A stretch of DNA of 64,000 bases from Hofstenia miamia (Eukaryota > Xenacoelomorpha > Acoela), in assembly GCA_004352715.1 (NCBI GenBank), contig SCFE01000049.1, positions 187,849 through 251,848 on the forward strand, given 5' to 3'. This document shows, piece after piece, positions 11,714 through 23,900 of this stretch. Numbering within the stretch: the first letter of the stretch is position 1; the number at the start of each line of letters is the position of its first letter. A program made the position numbers and the translations under genes. The notes beneath the pieces were generated by a model that saw only the letters and a list, made by a program, of their open reading frames with translations, ran no database searches and had not been told where the DNA came from.

Positions 11714-12376
11714 TTATTCAGCTTTTAGTTGCCTTTTTTGGATGATGCTACAATACTCATTAGATGGAATAAATCTGAAAAGAGTTTTTTCACCAGAGGG
11801 TTTCCTGAGGTCTGGTTCATAACTGGGGAGGGTGGTCCAGTAGTCTGCATTAAAGTGTAGTCTCCATGGACAGTGCTTGATGCTAAATGAGAAGTTGTTC
11901 AAATACTCAATCCACTGGGTGACAATTTTTGATTTATCCCCAGAGAACTTCTTTAGCCATGCCAGCATGGAGTTATCTGTGCACACAGTAAATTTGTGGC
12001 CCAGGATAAAAAAGTGAAACTTCTTAAGACTCTTGATGAGTGCTAGCATCTCAGACTTTGTAGCACCATAATTTATTTCAGCATTTCTAAGTTTCTGACT
12101 GAAATATTGTACTGGGCTCTCTCTACCATCAATGATCTGGCTCAGTACACCACTGATTGCAACAGAACTAGTGTCACAGTCAACAAGAAATTCCTTTGAA
12201 TAATCAGGCATATTGAGACTGGGTATCTGTCTCAGCTCTATCTTAATGGAATCAAGTTCCTCCTGTTCCACCCAGGTCCAGCAGAATTCCATGTTCTTCC
12301 TTAGTAAGTTAGAGATGTGCTTGGTTTGATTCACAAGCTCCAAAATAAAAGCACCATAATAATTGAGGAAGCCCAT
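11714..12376 (-). pseudogene. RNase H domain of copy A, intact reading frame fragment
   Basis: A 220-codon open frame starts MGFLNYYGAF, the connection motif between RT and RNase H in Ty3/gypsy Pol. It continues through FLVDCDTSSVAISGVLSQ (first acidic region), QYFSQKLRNAE, KSEMLALIKSLKKFHFF, FTVCTDNSMLAWLKKF (a catalytic Asp region) and ADYWTTLP (last acidic region). The corresponding copy B segment carries Asn in TNNSML, so A keeps the Asp that B has lost. The RT palm is missing upstream. Downstream the frame runs into the foreign insertion. Confidence 0.85.
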
Positions 12377-12497
12377 CAGGTATGGTACCCAACACTTTGC
12401 TGCTTACTGTCAGCTGTTATTTGTTGCTCCTAATCAGTTGGATGTTTTCTCCCAAGTTGTTGGAATTGCTTTTCTGAATTCTTCTTAATTTTTCTGA

Positions 12498-14050
12498 ATG
12501 GATTTTAGTAGTTTGTCTTGTAATAATACTCCCACTCAGGGTTTCTCCAGTGTGATCACTAGCAGCCTGAATGCTGCTCCTCACACTGCTGGAATTAATT
12601 CACTTGTTTCTCCTTTGTCTATTGATCCTTATCACATTTTCCCACAGACACATCCATCTCTGGAGCCTCAAAACACTGAGATTGAGCTGCCCTTGCCAAA
12701 CAAACCAGTTGGCATCTTGCTTGTGAGGAATGCCTAGAGTCACTCCAAGCCAAGATGCAAGTACAAACTCATGATACCCAATTGAGAGAGAGACGTTTCA
12801 TTGATTCAATCAATGCCTTGGAAATTCAGCTCCAGACTTTGTTGACACCTCCGCCTACATCTCTGCTGAGGCAGAGTAGCCCACCTTGTTCTTAACTCTC
12901 CCACTCTAGACTTTCTGAGTATGTAACTCATGGTGTTTTACAAGATGTTTTGGACACCTTTTCCAAACACCTTTCTGAACAAATTTCTGAAATGATTTCT
13001 TCTTGCCTTCTGAGCATCCCTATTTTCACCACCTCTACACCATTGACGCCTCAATTTGTCACCCCTGTCACTTCATTCACAACTGGAGAGCCCACCTTTA
13101 TGCAGTCAGCTTTGACTGAAGTCTCTACATTAACCACAGTTGCCACTCCAGTTCAGTATGTGCAGAGTGCAACCGTTTTGCCTCCTGCACCTGTGAACAC
13201 TTTTGTTACCCCTACTTTTGTAACTCCAATCACTCCCCCACAGTCAACTGATCTTTCTATGTCCACTATGAAGAATAGACAATGTTTCACCCAATCAATC
13301 ATACCTGCAACTGCTGTTGGAAATGAAACCACTAACCTATTTAATTGCCATTCTATATTGCCTAAGTTCACCAGAAAGATCAATGAAATCTCACAGTCTT
13401 TTGAAGAGTGGTTCTTCCTGTTTGAGTTGACAATGAGGCAGTAGAAAGCCATTCAGGATGCTGCTGTTGCACAATTCCCCCACTTACTTACAAGGTCTCA
13501 CATATAACCAGTATATGAGGCTCAATCAAAACATCAAGACTCATTACCAACTTCTAATTGGCTATTTCAAGGACCACTACAAGGCACCTCACATTAAACA
13601 TCAGTACAGAACACTTCTCTGTGATCTCTCACTTACATCACACAAGTGGAAAGGTTGTTTTGCTTAAGCAAGCTTAATCCCAAATATTTGAAGCATGATC
13701 TCTTTTCTTACATCTGGCTTTCCACCCAATATTCATAGTTGCCTTGAACTCAAGTGTGATCCTGAAGATGATCTCAACCTGATAATTTGTAAAGCTATTA
13801 ACATTGTGTACATACTGCATAATACTGCTCATATCAAGAGGATGCTGGAGATCATTAAGCAGGTTTTTCATCTCAGAAACCCCCTACTTCCTTGAGCACT
13901 GTTGCTCCCAAAGTGAAGATAGAAATTGAACAGACTCATTGTTTCTGCTGTGGCCAGAAAGGTCATACAAAGTCTCAATGCCACACCGTAATTTGTTTGG
14001 TCACTGATGGTGAGGGATTTGTCATCAATGAGCCCAGGTTTGAAGAGTGC
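12498..14050 (+). pseudogene. Gag polyprotein of copy B, broken
   Basis: A Ser/Thr/Pro-rich N-terminal region (12498-13330) precedes a capsid-like segment, ILPKFTRKINEISQSFEEW (about 13357-13413), matching the FxG...EW start of Ty3/gypsy capsids. A nucleocapsid zinc knuckle CFCCGQKGHTKSQC (CX2CX4HX4C) lies at about 13938-13981. Gag would package element RNA in cytoplasmic particles. Stops near 12735, 12891, 13442 and 13665 split the frame. The start at 12498 is the first ATG of the open stretch and is not certain. Confidence 0.8.
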
Positions 14051-14189
14051 TCTCCTGATCTGCCTGTTAGTTCAGTTGACTCATCAAATAGTTGGACCAC
14101 TGCCTCCTATAAACCATGTGCAAGCTGTTTTGGTCATTACTCACTGTTGTGTACTAACATTATCCCTGTGGATATGAATGGATTTTTAG

Positions 14190-14460
14190 TTAATGTCACT
14201 ATTATTACCAGAGGCCTCTGCCTCCATTATTAACAACACTTGCTGTTCTAAATTATGTTTATTGAGGGATGAACTACTCCCATCAACTGCACACATGCTG
14301 GACACTTCTGGAAATTCAATCTCTCTGAAAGATCATGTACAGAATCTGGAACTCCGCATTTGGCAAGAACTGTTCACAGTAGACCTAATCATTATCAACA
14401 CCTGTGACCAACCACTGTCATATGACATAATCCTGGGCAGAATTCCTGAGTCATAGACTA
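14190..14460 (+). pseudogene. Retroviral-type aspartic protease remnant of copy B
   Basis: The open stretch has LPEASASIINN where the active-site motif DTGAS...I is expected, and ends with LSYDIILGRIPES, matching the conserved DIILG motif late in Ty3/gypsy proteases. The catalytic Asp-Thr-Gly is not present, so the enzyme would be inactive. It lies between the Gag zinc knuckle and RT, as expected. Confidence 0.65.
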
Positions 14461-14951
14461 TGGAAGCAATAGGATTTCTATCTGTGAAAGTGAAAAAAAA
14501 CAGGAACTCACCACCCTTCCCAAACAAGACATTTTATTGAAATTTCCATAGCCAGTAGTAGTTGAGCCTCAACCCTGGCAAAGCATTGCAGTTACTACTG
14601 ACTCCCCATACATGGGTGATGTCATGGTTTCCAGGTATAAGGGGAAGCATTTTGCTGGAGTCAACTTTTCCCTGGATCTCTGTTACATTTTGAAAGTAAA
14701 AACATAATTACTGTGCTGAACAGTTCTGCTTCATTGGTCAAGATAGACCCTGCTAAGTTGATAATTTTCACAACTCCAGTTCACTTGGAATTGAAAGCTG
14801 CTGGTTGTCTACCCATCCTAATGGCTATACATGACTTAGTGAATCTAAGTGATAATTATCCGGATTCCTCCTGTCAGTGAGAGGACACACCCCCATCTTT
14901 GTCTTCAGGAATGTGAGTCACCCTCTTTTGCTTCAATGATTTAATTACAGC
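14461..14951 (+). other. Protease-RT linker of copy B, degraded
   Basis: This interval lies inside the element between protease and RT. Several short frames interrupted by stops are seen and no domain is recognised. Confidence 0.4.
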
Positions 14952-15657
14952 TTGATCAGTGTCTGTCTGGCCATTTGCAAGGAGCATGCAATTGTAACCA
15001 AGCATGATCGCCCCATTGGCCTACCAGTCAGGAAAGTACCAGAAAACCTTTGGGAAGAATACAAAAAAATCCTCAGTAATCTTATAGAGAGTGGAATAAT
15101 TCAGGGCAGCAATAGTCCTTATGTGGCGCCCACTGTTTTCATTAGGCAGGGCAACAAGTACAACCTCTGTGTGGATTATTGGAAGCTCAACAATGTTATG
15201 GTAAAAGATGAGTATCTGCTCCCTCACATCAAATACCTTTTATATGATGCCAGTCAAAACATTTATGCAAGGCATATTGGCAGGTGACCATGAAGCCTGC
15301 CAACATTCTGAAGACTGCCTTCATCACTCTGTACAGCCTCTTCAAGTGGAAATACATGGCTTTTGGCTCTGCAAGGCCCCAGTGACTTTTCAGCACTATG
15401 TTACCCATGTGCTCTGGAATTGTGCCAACATGCTAGAACCAGGCATCATCACTTATATGGATGACATTCTTGTCACTGGGAACACCTTTCCCAACCACCT
15501 GGAAAGGGTTGGAAGAGCTCTCAGTATCTCATACAAATCTGGCCTCTGCATTAATGGGAAGAAATGCTCTCTTTTGCAGCCTCATGTCACCTTCCTCAGA
15601 AGAGTTATCAAACTGGGTCATATTTCTATTAAAAACAACCCCAAGGAACACTTGTAA
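14952..15657 (+). pseudogene. Reverse transcriptase of copy B, frameshifted
   Basis: Recognisable RT blocks in order: an IESGIIQGSNSPYVAPTVF-like segment, NLCVDYWKLN (the CVDYR-LN block), a region with WQVTMKPANI and KTAFI in another frame, MAFGSA, and the catalytic ITYMDDILV box at about 15446-15474. The YMDD core, with both metal-binding Asp residues, is preserved. A frameshift near 15240-15300 and internal stops break it. The domain would copy element RNA into cDNA. Confidence 0.85.
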
Positions 15658-15699
15658 AATATTGAAACTCCACGAACTTGTAGGGATGTCCAACACCTT

Positions 15700-16261
15700 A
15701 TGGGTTTTTTGAATTATTATGGCTCCTTCTTTTTGGACCTTGCATATAAGATCAAGCATATTTCTAATATTCTATGGCACAACATGGAGTTCAAGCAGAC
15801 ATGGGAGAAGCAGGAAGAGCTCAATGCTGTCATGCTAGAGCTAAGGAAAATTCCCATCCTAAATACACCAGACTATTCAAAAGGGTTTATTGTTGACTGT
15901 GATGCCAGCTTGGTTGTGATTAGCAGAGTCCTTAGCCAAGTCATAAATGGGATCAAAGCGCCTGATCCAGTATTTTAGTTTGAAACTTAGGAACACCAAG
16001 CAGAACTATGCCGCCATGAAGTCTGAGATGCTAGTGTTGGTAGAGAGCCTGAAGAAGTTTTGTTTCTTCATCCTTGGCCATCACTTCACTGTGTGGACCA
16101 ACAATTCCATGCTAGCCTGGTTAAAGAAGTTCTCTGGGGACAAGTCCAACATAGTTGCCCAGTGGATTGAATATTTGAATGCCTTTACTTTTATGATACA
16201 GCACCACCCAGGGAGACTTCACATCAGTGCGGATTACTGGACCACCCTCCCTAGTTTTTAG
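15700..16261 (+). pseudogene. RNase H of copy B, frameshifted
   Basis: It starts MGFLNYYGSF, has IVDCDASLVVISRVLSQ, changes frame near 15960 and continues with KSEMLVLVESLKKFCFF, FTVWTNNSMLAWLKKF and ISADYWTTLP. It is closely related to the copy A domain. The Asp seen in A's TDNSML is Asn here. A 130-bp piece is repeated after the gap at 16284. Confidence 0.85.
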
Positions 16262-16434
16262 CATGATCTCAGAAAGCCACCAGNNNNNNNNNNNNNNNNN
16301 NNNNGTTGCCCAGTGGATTGAATATTTGAATGCCTTTACTTTTATGATACAGCACCACCCAGGGAGACTTCACATCAGTGCGGATTACTGGACCACCCTC
16401 CCTAGTTTTTAGCATGATCTCAGAAAGCCACCAG
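16154..16434. repeat. 130-bp duplication flanking a 21-N gap (assembly artefact)
   Basis: Bases 16154-16283 and 16305-16434 are the same, offset 151, separated by Ns at 16284-16304. They cover the end of RNase H. Overlapping contig ends that were not merged are the likely cause. Confidence 0.9.
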
Positions 16435-16599
16435 GAAAGAAGACGCCTTTTGGATTTAATTCACTCCACAAATACAAGTGCCTTCCTGAGATCAGTGCAG
16501 ACTGCTATGGAAATGCCATCCTTCCAATCCTCATGAAAGAAGAAATTACTGAATTGGAAATTGTCCAACATCAGCAGCATGACTAAATGCCTTACTTGT

Positions 16600-19323
16600 G
16601 CTGTGGACGTAATTCCCTTTGTTATTGACACAGAATGTAGACCTAAGGTCAACACAAGTATATGCTATGACTCAAAAAATGTTCATTATCTACTTCTTCC
16701 AAGTTGGCAAAGTCAACCAGCCAAAGATAATGGAAAAGATAGAGATTGTGTATTGGCTAGCTAAGGTTGAAAATATCTGTCTAGTCATGTTTGTGAAGGA
16801 GGAATACCAGGACAAAATACCAGAGCAGGTCATCAGCCTCTGCTTCAGAATGGAAGACTTTACCATTCTATACATCAACTACTATTGTCCCACAAGCATG
16901 TATCAATCCAATATTTTTTGATCACTAAGCTAATCTACACAGGCCTCCTTCTGTGCAAGAAAATACCAACTCACCACCTTGCAGTAGACACAAGGCTCAT
17001 CATCTTGAGTTCTTAGGTATCAGTACCACAAACCCTTGAGTCAATAATTGCTAATTGGCCTGGCCTCACTCTAGTAACAGATATGCATGTTAGCTTTGTG
17101 TTTTCACAAAGTTCTGCCACCCTTGCTGAGATCAATGAAATTTGGATGAATTTCAAAGAGGATAGAAACCCCGAGTCTGTATGGCCCACTATTAACATCC
17201 ACAGCCCCACTTCCCAGTATTTGAGATCCATCAAGAGGCTCCTTATGGAGCTACAAATCACTTACACATCTCAAGACTGTCAGAACTTTGCCAAGCATTT
17301 ATTTTCTGAAAGTTCATACCGCCTATCCAGTCCTGTGGAGCTGTCTGGATCCTTTCAATCTTTCTCATGCAAGACCTGAAAATTCAGCTGCCTCTTGATC
17401 AAAATGCCTGAAAGTGTTTAGCAAGGAAGTGTATGTGCAAGCTCACTGTCTGCCCCCCCCACGTGGAAGATCAAAAATTGGCATCTACATGCATGCTCAC
17501 CACAATCATTGCCTGGAAAAACCAAAAAGGCTATGGAGAGGTTTGAAAAGTTCTATGCCCAACTCATTGGCATGAGGAGTGAGGGTGTCTTCTGCCCTAG
17601 ATGATAGTTAACTGTCTTGATGTCACCTTTGCCAACTTGATCATCTTTTCAGAGACCCTCAGAAAGTACATATGGGGGGCTACTGCAGAAACCAAGTTCC
17701 TGTCATTGGAATTTGACCACATGCTCCTCTGCACCAATAGCCTTATCTGTCAAGAACCTGGACCAATGCAGCAGTTCTTAGAACTGGTGAACCACTATGA
17801 TGTTCACACTAAAATGGAAATCTTGTTTAACCTGGAAAAGAATAATTATCTGGAAAGCAGCTATAATAAGATCTCAGAGACATGGAGACAGGCTGCAAAA
17901 GATGGCAAAATAATTCCCATCATAGTCATAGAACAAACAATGTGCTCACCAGAGCAATTTTACTGAGAAGAGGAGTTGCTGTCCAAGTCTGCAATTGAGG
18001 TGTCACCTGAAACCAAGGCACTCATTAAGGCCATCAATCTCCAAAAGTTTTTCAGAGTTGCAAGCCCTCATGTACCCACACCAGCATGGTTGATTACTGA
18101 GGATGAGCAAATTCTAACTATCAAGCACCACCCAGACAAGTTCTCAGAGAAGCTCTCTATCATTAACCTTTTCATTGAACAAAATAGAGACAATTGCATA
18201 TTTGATCTCATGAAGATGTTCACTAAGGAGGAACTGGTACTTCTACAATTGCCTGGGCAACAAATAGCCTTGGACATAGAATGTACCACATCTTTACTTC
18301 AAATCACCAATGCACAGATTGATAAACTTCATAAACATGGACTCCACAGCACATTCTGGGATTCTATTAAGGATGCCAAGATCAATTATCCTGTTACCAT
18401 AGGGACAGCCATGCTAAAGAAAAGGGTCAAGTTTGACCTTGTTGAGACAAATGCTGAAAAAAACAATCTGTTGTGCATCCCTCCACCCTGTGTAAAAAGG
18501 GCATAAGAAGGTGTCCACTCAGCTTTCTGACAAGATAAACTACATCTCCACAGCAGCCAAGATTGGTAAGTCAGTGCAAACAAAAGAATATAAGGAGACT
18601 CAAGACACCCTGATCAAAGGTGGAAACCTGGAATGCGTCTATATTGACAGCAAATTCACAATCAAAGATCTTTTTCAAAAAGGGCAACAAATCTCCACTC
18701 ATCTGCAAAAGATCCACAATAAAATCACAACATTAGATCCACACGTCCTTATATTGTTCCAGGCATTGGGCAACTTGATGTGGATCAATAACATTGAGAC
18801 CCTCACTCAATACTATGATGTCATGAAGAGAATTGAGATAATTACCATGTTGCAAGCAGAAGTTACAGATCCAGAGGAAACAACCTTATAGCAAGTCAAT
18901 GAGTACTGTTCTTTATTCATGGACCACACAACTTGCATGGGATCACTCAGAAAGGTCTTCATCCATTTCTACCCAAACACCTGGATTAGTGCAGAGGATG
19001 CCCATACATCTGATATGGATGTGCTAATGACCCTCATGATTGTGCTTAAAGGCCTTCATCTTTAAGAATGATTTTATGATACATTTATGTTGAGACTAAA
19101 TAATCTACAAAGACACTGCCTGATCAGCTCCTGCCTGCTGGAGATTGAGTTTTTCTGTCTAAGAAGCAAAGCAGTAACTCAGAGAGAGAGACACTAATGC
19201 AGATTACCCAGTGACCTAGATACGCCAAAGTTATGTCCTGGGATGACTCTTAGCATTAGAGATGCTTGAGGAGATGCAAAAGCTCCTATCAGGTCCTACA
19301 GTCCAGCTCCTGCTGCAAACTTA
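16600..19323 (+). pseudogene. Unidentified downstream ORF of copy B, broken
   Basis: The longest open parts are 17601-17966 and 17976-18506, separated by one stop, then 18511-18891. Landmarks match copies A and C: TECRPKVNTSICYDSK, KVNQPKIMEKIEIVYWLAKV, FVFSQSSATLAEINEIW, MIVNCLDVTFANLIIF, AIEVSPETKALI, LITEDEQILTIKHHPDKF, QLPGQQIALDIE and SGPTVQLLLQ before the terminal stop at 19321-19323. The protein looks soluble and helix-rich, with many Leu, Ile, Lys and Glu. No known domain is recognised. Similarity between copies follows codons, suggesting past selection on the protein. Confidence 0.7.
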
Positions 19324-19330
19324 ACCATGC

Positions 19331-19341
19331 AGTGGGGGGTG
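19331..19341 (+). promoter_or_regulatory. Polypurine tract of copy B
   Basis: The purine-rich AGTGGGGGG tract lies between the downstream ORF stop and the LTR start (TGTAGA at 19342). In LTR elements this primes plus-strand DNA synthesis. The matching tract in copy C precedes 25011. Confidence 0.7.
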
Positions 19342-20314
19342 TGTAGAGCAACTCAGGGCCTTATTTTCCTTTTTAATTATTCAGCACTCTGAAAATAGTG
19401 TTACATCTTTATTGACGTCCTGATTTGGTGATTTGATGCTATCAATTTATATTAATTTCTTTTAAATCAATTTATTCATATTTTCAAGTGTAGTTATTAG
19501 ATAGAATTATTATTTGTCCCCTCAGTTCAAATTACATGTGATTGCTCATTTTAACTTTGCAAGGGAAATTGTGTTTAAACTATAAACAGTAACCAGGTAA
19601 TAATTTACAGAATATTGTAATAAATATCTTTGGAACTGTATCAAAGTGCACATTAAATTTGTCTTCCTCCAACTGTGTTAAATCTTTTTTCACTTTTATT
19701 ATCTAATAACCCCTTTTAGATTCTTCATCAAGGATTTGGTTATGATAATTACTGCTTAAGATTCAGCAACAATTTGGGAGGAAACTGCACTGGGTCTTGG
19801 GCAACAAATAGCTCCTTAACAGTGACAGCCCAAATTGTGGTCACTGTAGGTTAAGATTAGGCATAGGGAATAACAACTTTTTATTCAATCAATTCATACA
19901 TGCACATAATGTTGACACACTGCAAATATACTATGCTGTTGGTAAATGTGAATGCACATCAATTATATGCCTTTTGTTTATTATTTATTTACATGAGCTC
20001 AGATAGTAGAACTCTGAGATAAATTGTTTATTGAGCTAGAAATTAATACTTGAGACACACAATTAGCACCTTGGCAAGTAAGGATGGCTTCATAGATATG
20101 GCTTTGGTGTGATGCCATGTGAATTTGTCACTGCTGGGAGTCTGTTCTCTATGGAATTTCTGTATTTCTTAAGTAAATCAGTGAACCACCAATGTTTCTT
20201 TCTTTTGTTGGAATGCAGATTACTCTCTACAATGGTAAACTTTGCAACCTTTGATCTTAACTCTTGAGTTTCCCAGTACAACTAGAGTAGCCAGAGCTTA
20301 CCTGTGATTCTACA
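19342..20314 (+). repeat. 3' LTR of copy B
   Basis: It starts TGTAGAGCAACTCAGG and ends TGTGATTCTACA, about 973 bp, with the 6-bp terminal inverted repeat TGTAGA/TCTACA. It matches the LTR at 25011-25956 along its length with many substitutions. The flanking 20315-20581 is unrelated AT-rich sequence. Confidence 0.85.
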
Positions 20315-20581
20315 ATATACATACAATTTTCAGTCAAAGTAATAGATCAACATTTGTGAAAAAATGATTTTTTTCAAATTTCACCAAAGATTTTAAACAT
20401 TAAGTGGTAAAGTATAATTTAATTTGATATTAGGGAAATACATATCCTGAATCTAAATATGTCTGTTTTGATTATATTTAGGTTTTTCATTTTAAGCTAG
20501 GTGATCCCTAAATAAAATAACTTGGGAATTTTGAAATTTTGTATATACCATTTTGAGCAAACATGAAAGTATTTTCCCAAT

Positions 20582-20706
20582 TGTAGAGTCACTCAGAGCC
20601 CCTATTTTAATTGATTTTATTTCTTTTTATTATTTGGCATTCTAAATTAGTGTTATGTCATAGTGACATTGTGATTTTTGCTATCAATTTAGTCTACTTT
20701 CAAGTG
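20582..20706 (+). repeat. 5' LTR remnant of copy C
   Basis: Bases 20582-20706 closely match the first part of the 3' LTR at 25011, through TCAATTTAGTCTACTTTCAAG. The sequence then switches directly to integrase coding sequence, marking the internal deletion. Confidence 0.8.
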
Positions 20707-20707
20707 C

Positions 20708-20968
20708 ACCCTTGCATGAGCAGTGGGTTGGAACTGGAAGCAAGTCATTGAAGCCATGGAGTATTTTTATAATACCACGGTTCATTCCACAACAAAGGTC
20801 AGTCCCTTCAAGGCAATGTTTGGTTGTGAAGCAAGCATGCCTCTTTCTATTAGGTTTCCTGATTACAATGAACCTACTTTGGAAAATTTTGTAAACTGCA
20901 TGTTGTACAAACTTCAGGAAGAGCACCTTACTATTTGTAAGAACACTAATCAATCTGTTGTCTGCCAG
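20708..20968 (+). pseudogene. Integrase C-terminal core fragment of copy C
   Basis: It encodes NWKQVIEAMEYFYNTTVHST followed by SPFKAMFGCEASMPL, the region after the catalytic Glu in Ty3/gypsy integrases. It corresponds to the copy A integrase at about 8680-8810. The catalytic core and GPY/F module are missing, and the frame ends at TGA 20969-20971 beside the unidentified ORF. Confidence 0.8.
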
Positions 20969-23900
20969 TGATGAAACTTTAATTGTAATTAACATGATAA
21001 TTTGTTATGACTTGAAAATGCATGGCAGACTAAAGAGACCCTACTGGAGGAGTACTGTCCACACTATGTTTGACGAGGATGTCAACTTCACCCATTTGTG
21101 CCAGCTCATTAACAGCAAAAAGTCAATCCAAAAGTTAGAGTGCATAAACATTGATTTTGAGAATCTTCTCAAATTTATTTCTTCCATGTAGGCAAAGTGA
21201 ACCACCCTAAGATTATGGAAAAAAATTGAGATTGTGTACTGGCTTGCAAAAGTCAAGAACATCGACCTCATATCATTTTTGAAAGAAGAGTATCAAGATG
21301 AGATACCTGTGAACAGGTCAAGAACCTCCACTTCCAGATGGAGAACTTCACTATCTTGCACAGCAACTACTATTGGCCTGTTAGTATGTATCTTACCAAC
21401 ATTAATTTGATTACTAACCTAATCTAAAGAGATCTCTTGCCTTTGACACAAGGCTCATCATCAATGCTGCCATACACTCTCAGACTCTTGAGTCTATAAA
21501 CATAAACCTGCCTTGCCTAGCTTCAGTCACCAATCTTCATGTTAGTTTTGCTTTCTCTCAGAGCACAACCACCCTCACCAAAATAGATGAGATCTGGACA
21601 AACCCTAAGCCCCAAGAATGTGTGGCCTACAATCAAAATTCATAGTCCAAAACCACAATACCCTTGATCTGTAGAGAGACTCCTCATGGAGCTGTGCATA
21701 TCATATATTTCTAAGGGCCAGCAAAACTTTGCTGAAAAGTTGCTTTCTGAAAAATTCACCCTACCTATCCAGTCACATGGAGCCATCTGGATTTTATTGA
21801 TTTTCCTTACTAGTGATCCACAACTCCAACTGCCTCTTGACCAGAACACCTGAGAGTGACTACCCAGACAATACACACATGAACTAGCTATTTGTCCCAC
21901 AACTTTACCAGTGTCACTGGAAAAATCAAGAAAGTGATGGAGCAAGTTCTACTCAAGGCTCATCAGCATGAGCAGTCTGCTAGGGTGTCTTCTGTCCCAA
22001 ATGATAGTGAACTGTCTTGACGTCACATTCTCTGATCTTAAAATCTTCTTCAATACTCTGAAAAAGTACATTTGGGGAGCCATGGCTGAGACAAAGTTCC
22101 CATCACTAGATTCTGAGTACACATCACTGTGCAAAAGCTGCCTTATCCATTGAGAGCATGGATCCACACAACAGTTTTTAGAGCTGGTTAATCACCTTTA
22201 TGTGAACACTAAAACTGAGATTCTCTTCAACCTTGAGAAGATGAATTACACCAAAAGCAGCTACAGTAAGATTGATGAGACCAGGAGGCATGCAGCAAAG
22301 GATAGCAAGATTATCCCACTCACTGTAATTGTGGAAACAATGCACTCTCAGGAGCAATTCTACCAAGAAGAAGAGCTGTTATCCTCTTCTGCAATTGAAG
22401 TGTCACCCAGCACTAAGGCCCTTATTGAGGCTGTTAATTTANATGGAAAAAAATTGAGATTGTGTACTGGCTTGCAAAAGTCAAGAACATCGACCTCATA
22501 TCATTTTTGAAAGAAGAGTATCAAGATGAGATACCTGTGAACAGGTCAAGAACCTCCACTTCCAGATGGAGAACTTCACTATCTTGCACAGCAACTACTA
22601 TTGGCCTGTTAGTATGTATCTTACCAACATTAATTTGATTACTAACCTAATCTAAAGAGATCTCTTGCCTTTGACACAAGGCTCATCATCAATGCTGCCA
22701 TACACTCTCAGACTCTTGAGTCTATAAACATAAACCTGCCTTGCCTAGCTTCAGTCACCAATCTTCATGTTAGTTTTGCTTTCTCTCAGAGCACAACCCC
22801 CCTCACCAAAATAGATGAGATCTGGACAAACCCTAAGCCCCAAGAATGTGTGGCCTACAATCAAAATTCATAGTCCAAAACCACAATACCCTTGATCTGT
22901 AGAGAGACTCCTCATGGAGCTGTGCATATCATATATTTCTAAGGGCCAGCAAAACTTTGCTGAAAAGTTGCTTTCTGAAAAATTCACCCTACCTATCCAG
23001 TCACATGGAGCCATCTGGATTTTATTGATTTTCCTTACTAGTGATCCACAACTCCAACTGCCTCTTGACCAGAACACCTGAGAGTGACTACCCAGACAAT
23101 ACACACATGAACTAGCTATTTGTCCCACAACTTTACCAGTGTCACTGGAAAAATCAAGAAAGTGATGGAGCAAGTTCTACTCAAGGCTCATCAGCATGAG
23201 CAGTCTGCTAGGGTGTCTTCTGTCCCAAATGATAGTGAACTGTCTTGACGTCACATTCTCTGATCTTAAAATCTTCTTCAATACTCTGAAAAAGTACATT
23301 TGGGGAGCCATGGCTGAGACAAAGTTCCCATCACTAGATTCTGAGTACACATCACTGTGCAAAAGCTGCCTTATCCATTGAGAGCATGGATCCACACAAC
23401 AGTTTTTAGAGCTGGTTAATCACCTTTATGTGAACACTAAAACTGAGATTCTCTTCAACCTTGAGAAGATGAATTACACCAAAAGCAGCTACAGTAAGAT
23501 TGATGAGACCAGGAGGCATGCAGCAAAGGATAGCAAGATTATCCCACTCACTGTAATTGTGGAAACAATGCACTCTCAGGAGCAATTCTACCAAGAAGAA
23601 GAGCTGTTATCCTCTTCTGCAATTGAAGTGTCACCCAGCACTAAGGCCCTTATTGAGGCTGTTAATTTACAGAAATTCTCTCCTGCTGCAACCTCTCCTA
23701 TGCCCACGCCTGCCTGGTCTATTACTGAAGATGAGCGCATCCTTATGATTGAGCACCACCCAGATGAGTTTGCTGAAAGACTCTCCATTGCCAACCATGT
23801 TATCTAGAGCAACCAAGACAACAATATCCTAGGTCTCATGAAGTGATGCCTTACCAACATGTTCACATAGGAGGAACTAGTGCTTCTACTATCACCTGGG

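Larger units (their letters stand above)
2426..12385 (-). mobile_element. Copy A: decayed Ty3/gypsy-type LTR retrotransposon
   Basis: Read on the minus strand from about 12385 down to 2426, the order is RNase H, a later insertion (about 9701-11713), integrase, a long unidentified ORF, and the 3' LTR. This RT-RNase H-integrase order is that of Ty3/gypsy rather than copia. Gag, protease and most of RT are absent because the copy ends abruptly just upstream of RNase H, where it meets copy B head to head. No 5' LTR is present, so no full target duplication can be identified. Multiple frameshifts and stops make it non-functional. Confidence 0.85.
12400..20314 (+). mobile_element. Copy B: Ty3/gypsy-type retrotransposon without 5' LTR or integrase
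   Basis: Plus-strand order is Gag, protease remnant, RT, RNase H, unidentified ORF, polypurine tract and 3' LTR. No 5' LTR exists; the left end is joined head to head to copy A near 12385-12495. Integrase is deleted: the post-RNase H linker (VQHQQHD, near 16560) is followed within about 50 bp by the unidentified ORF (FVIDTECRPKVN). The copy is broken by many stops and frameshifts. Confidence 0.85.
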
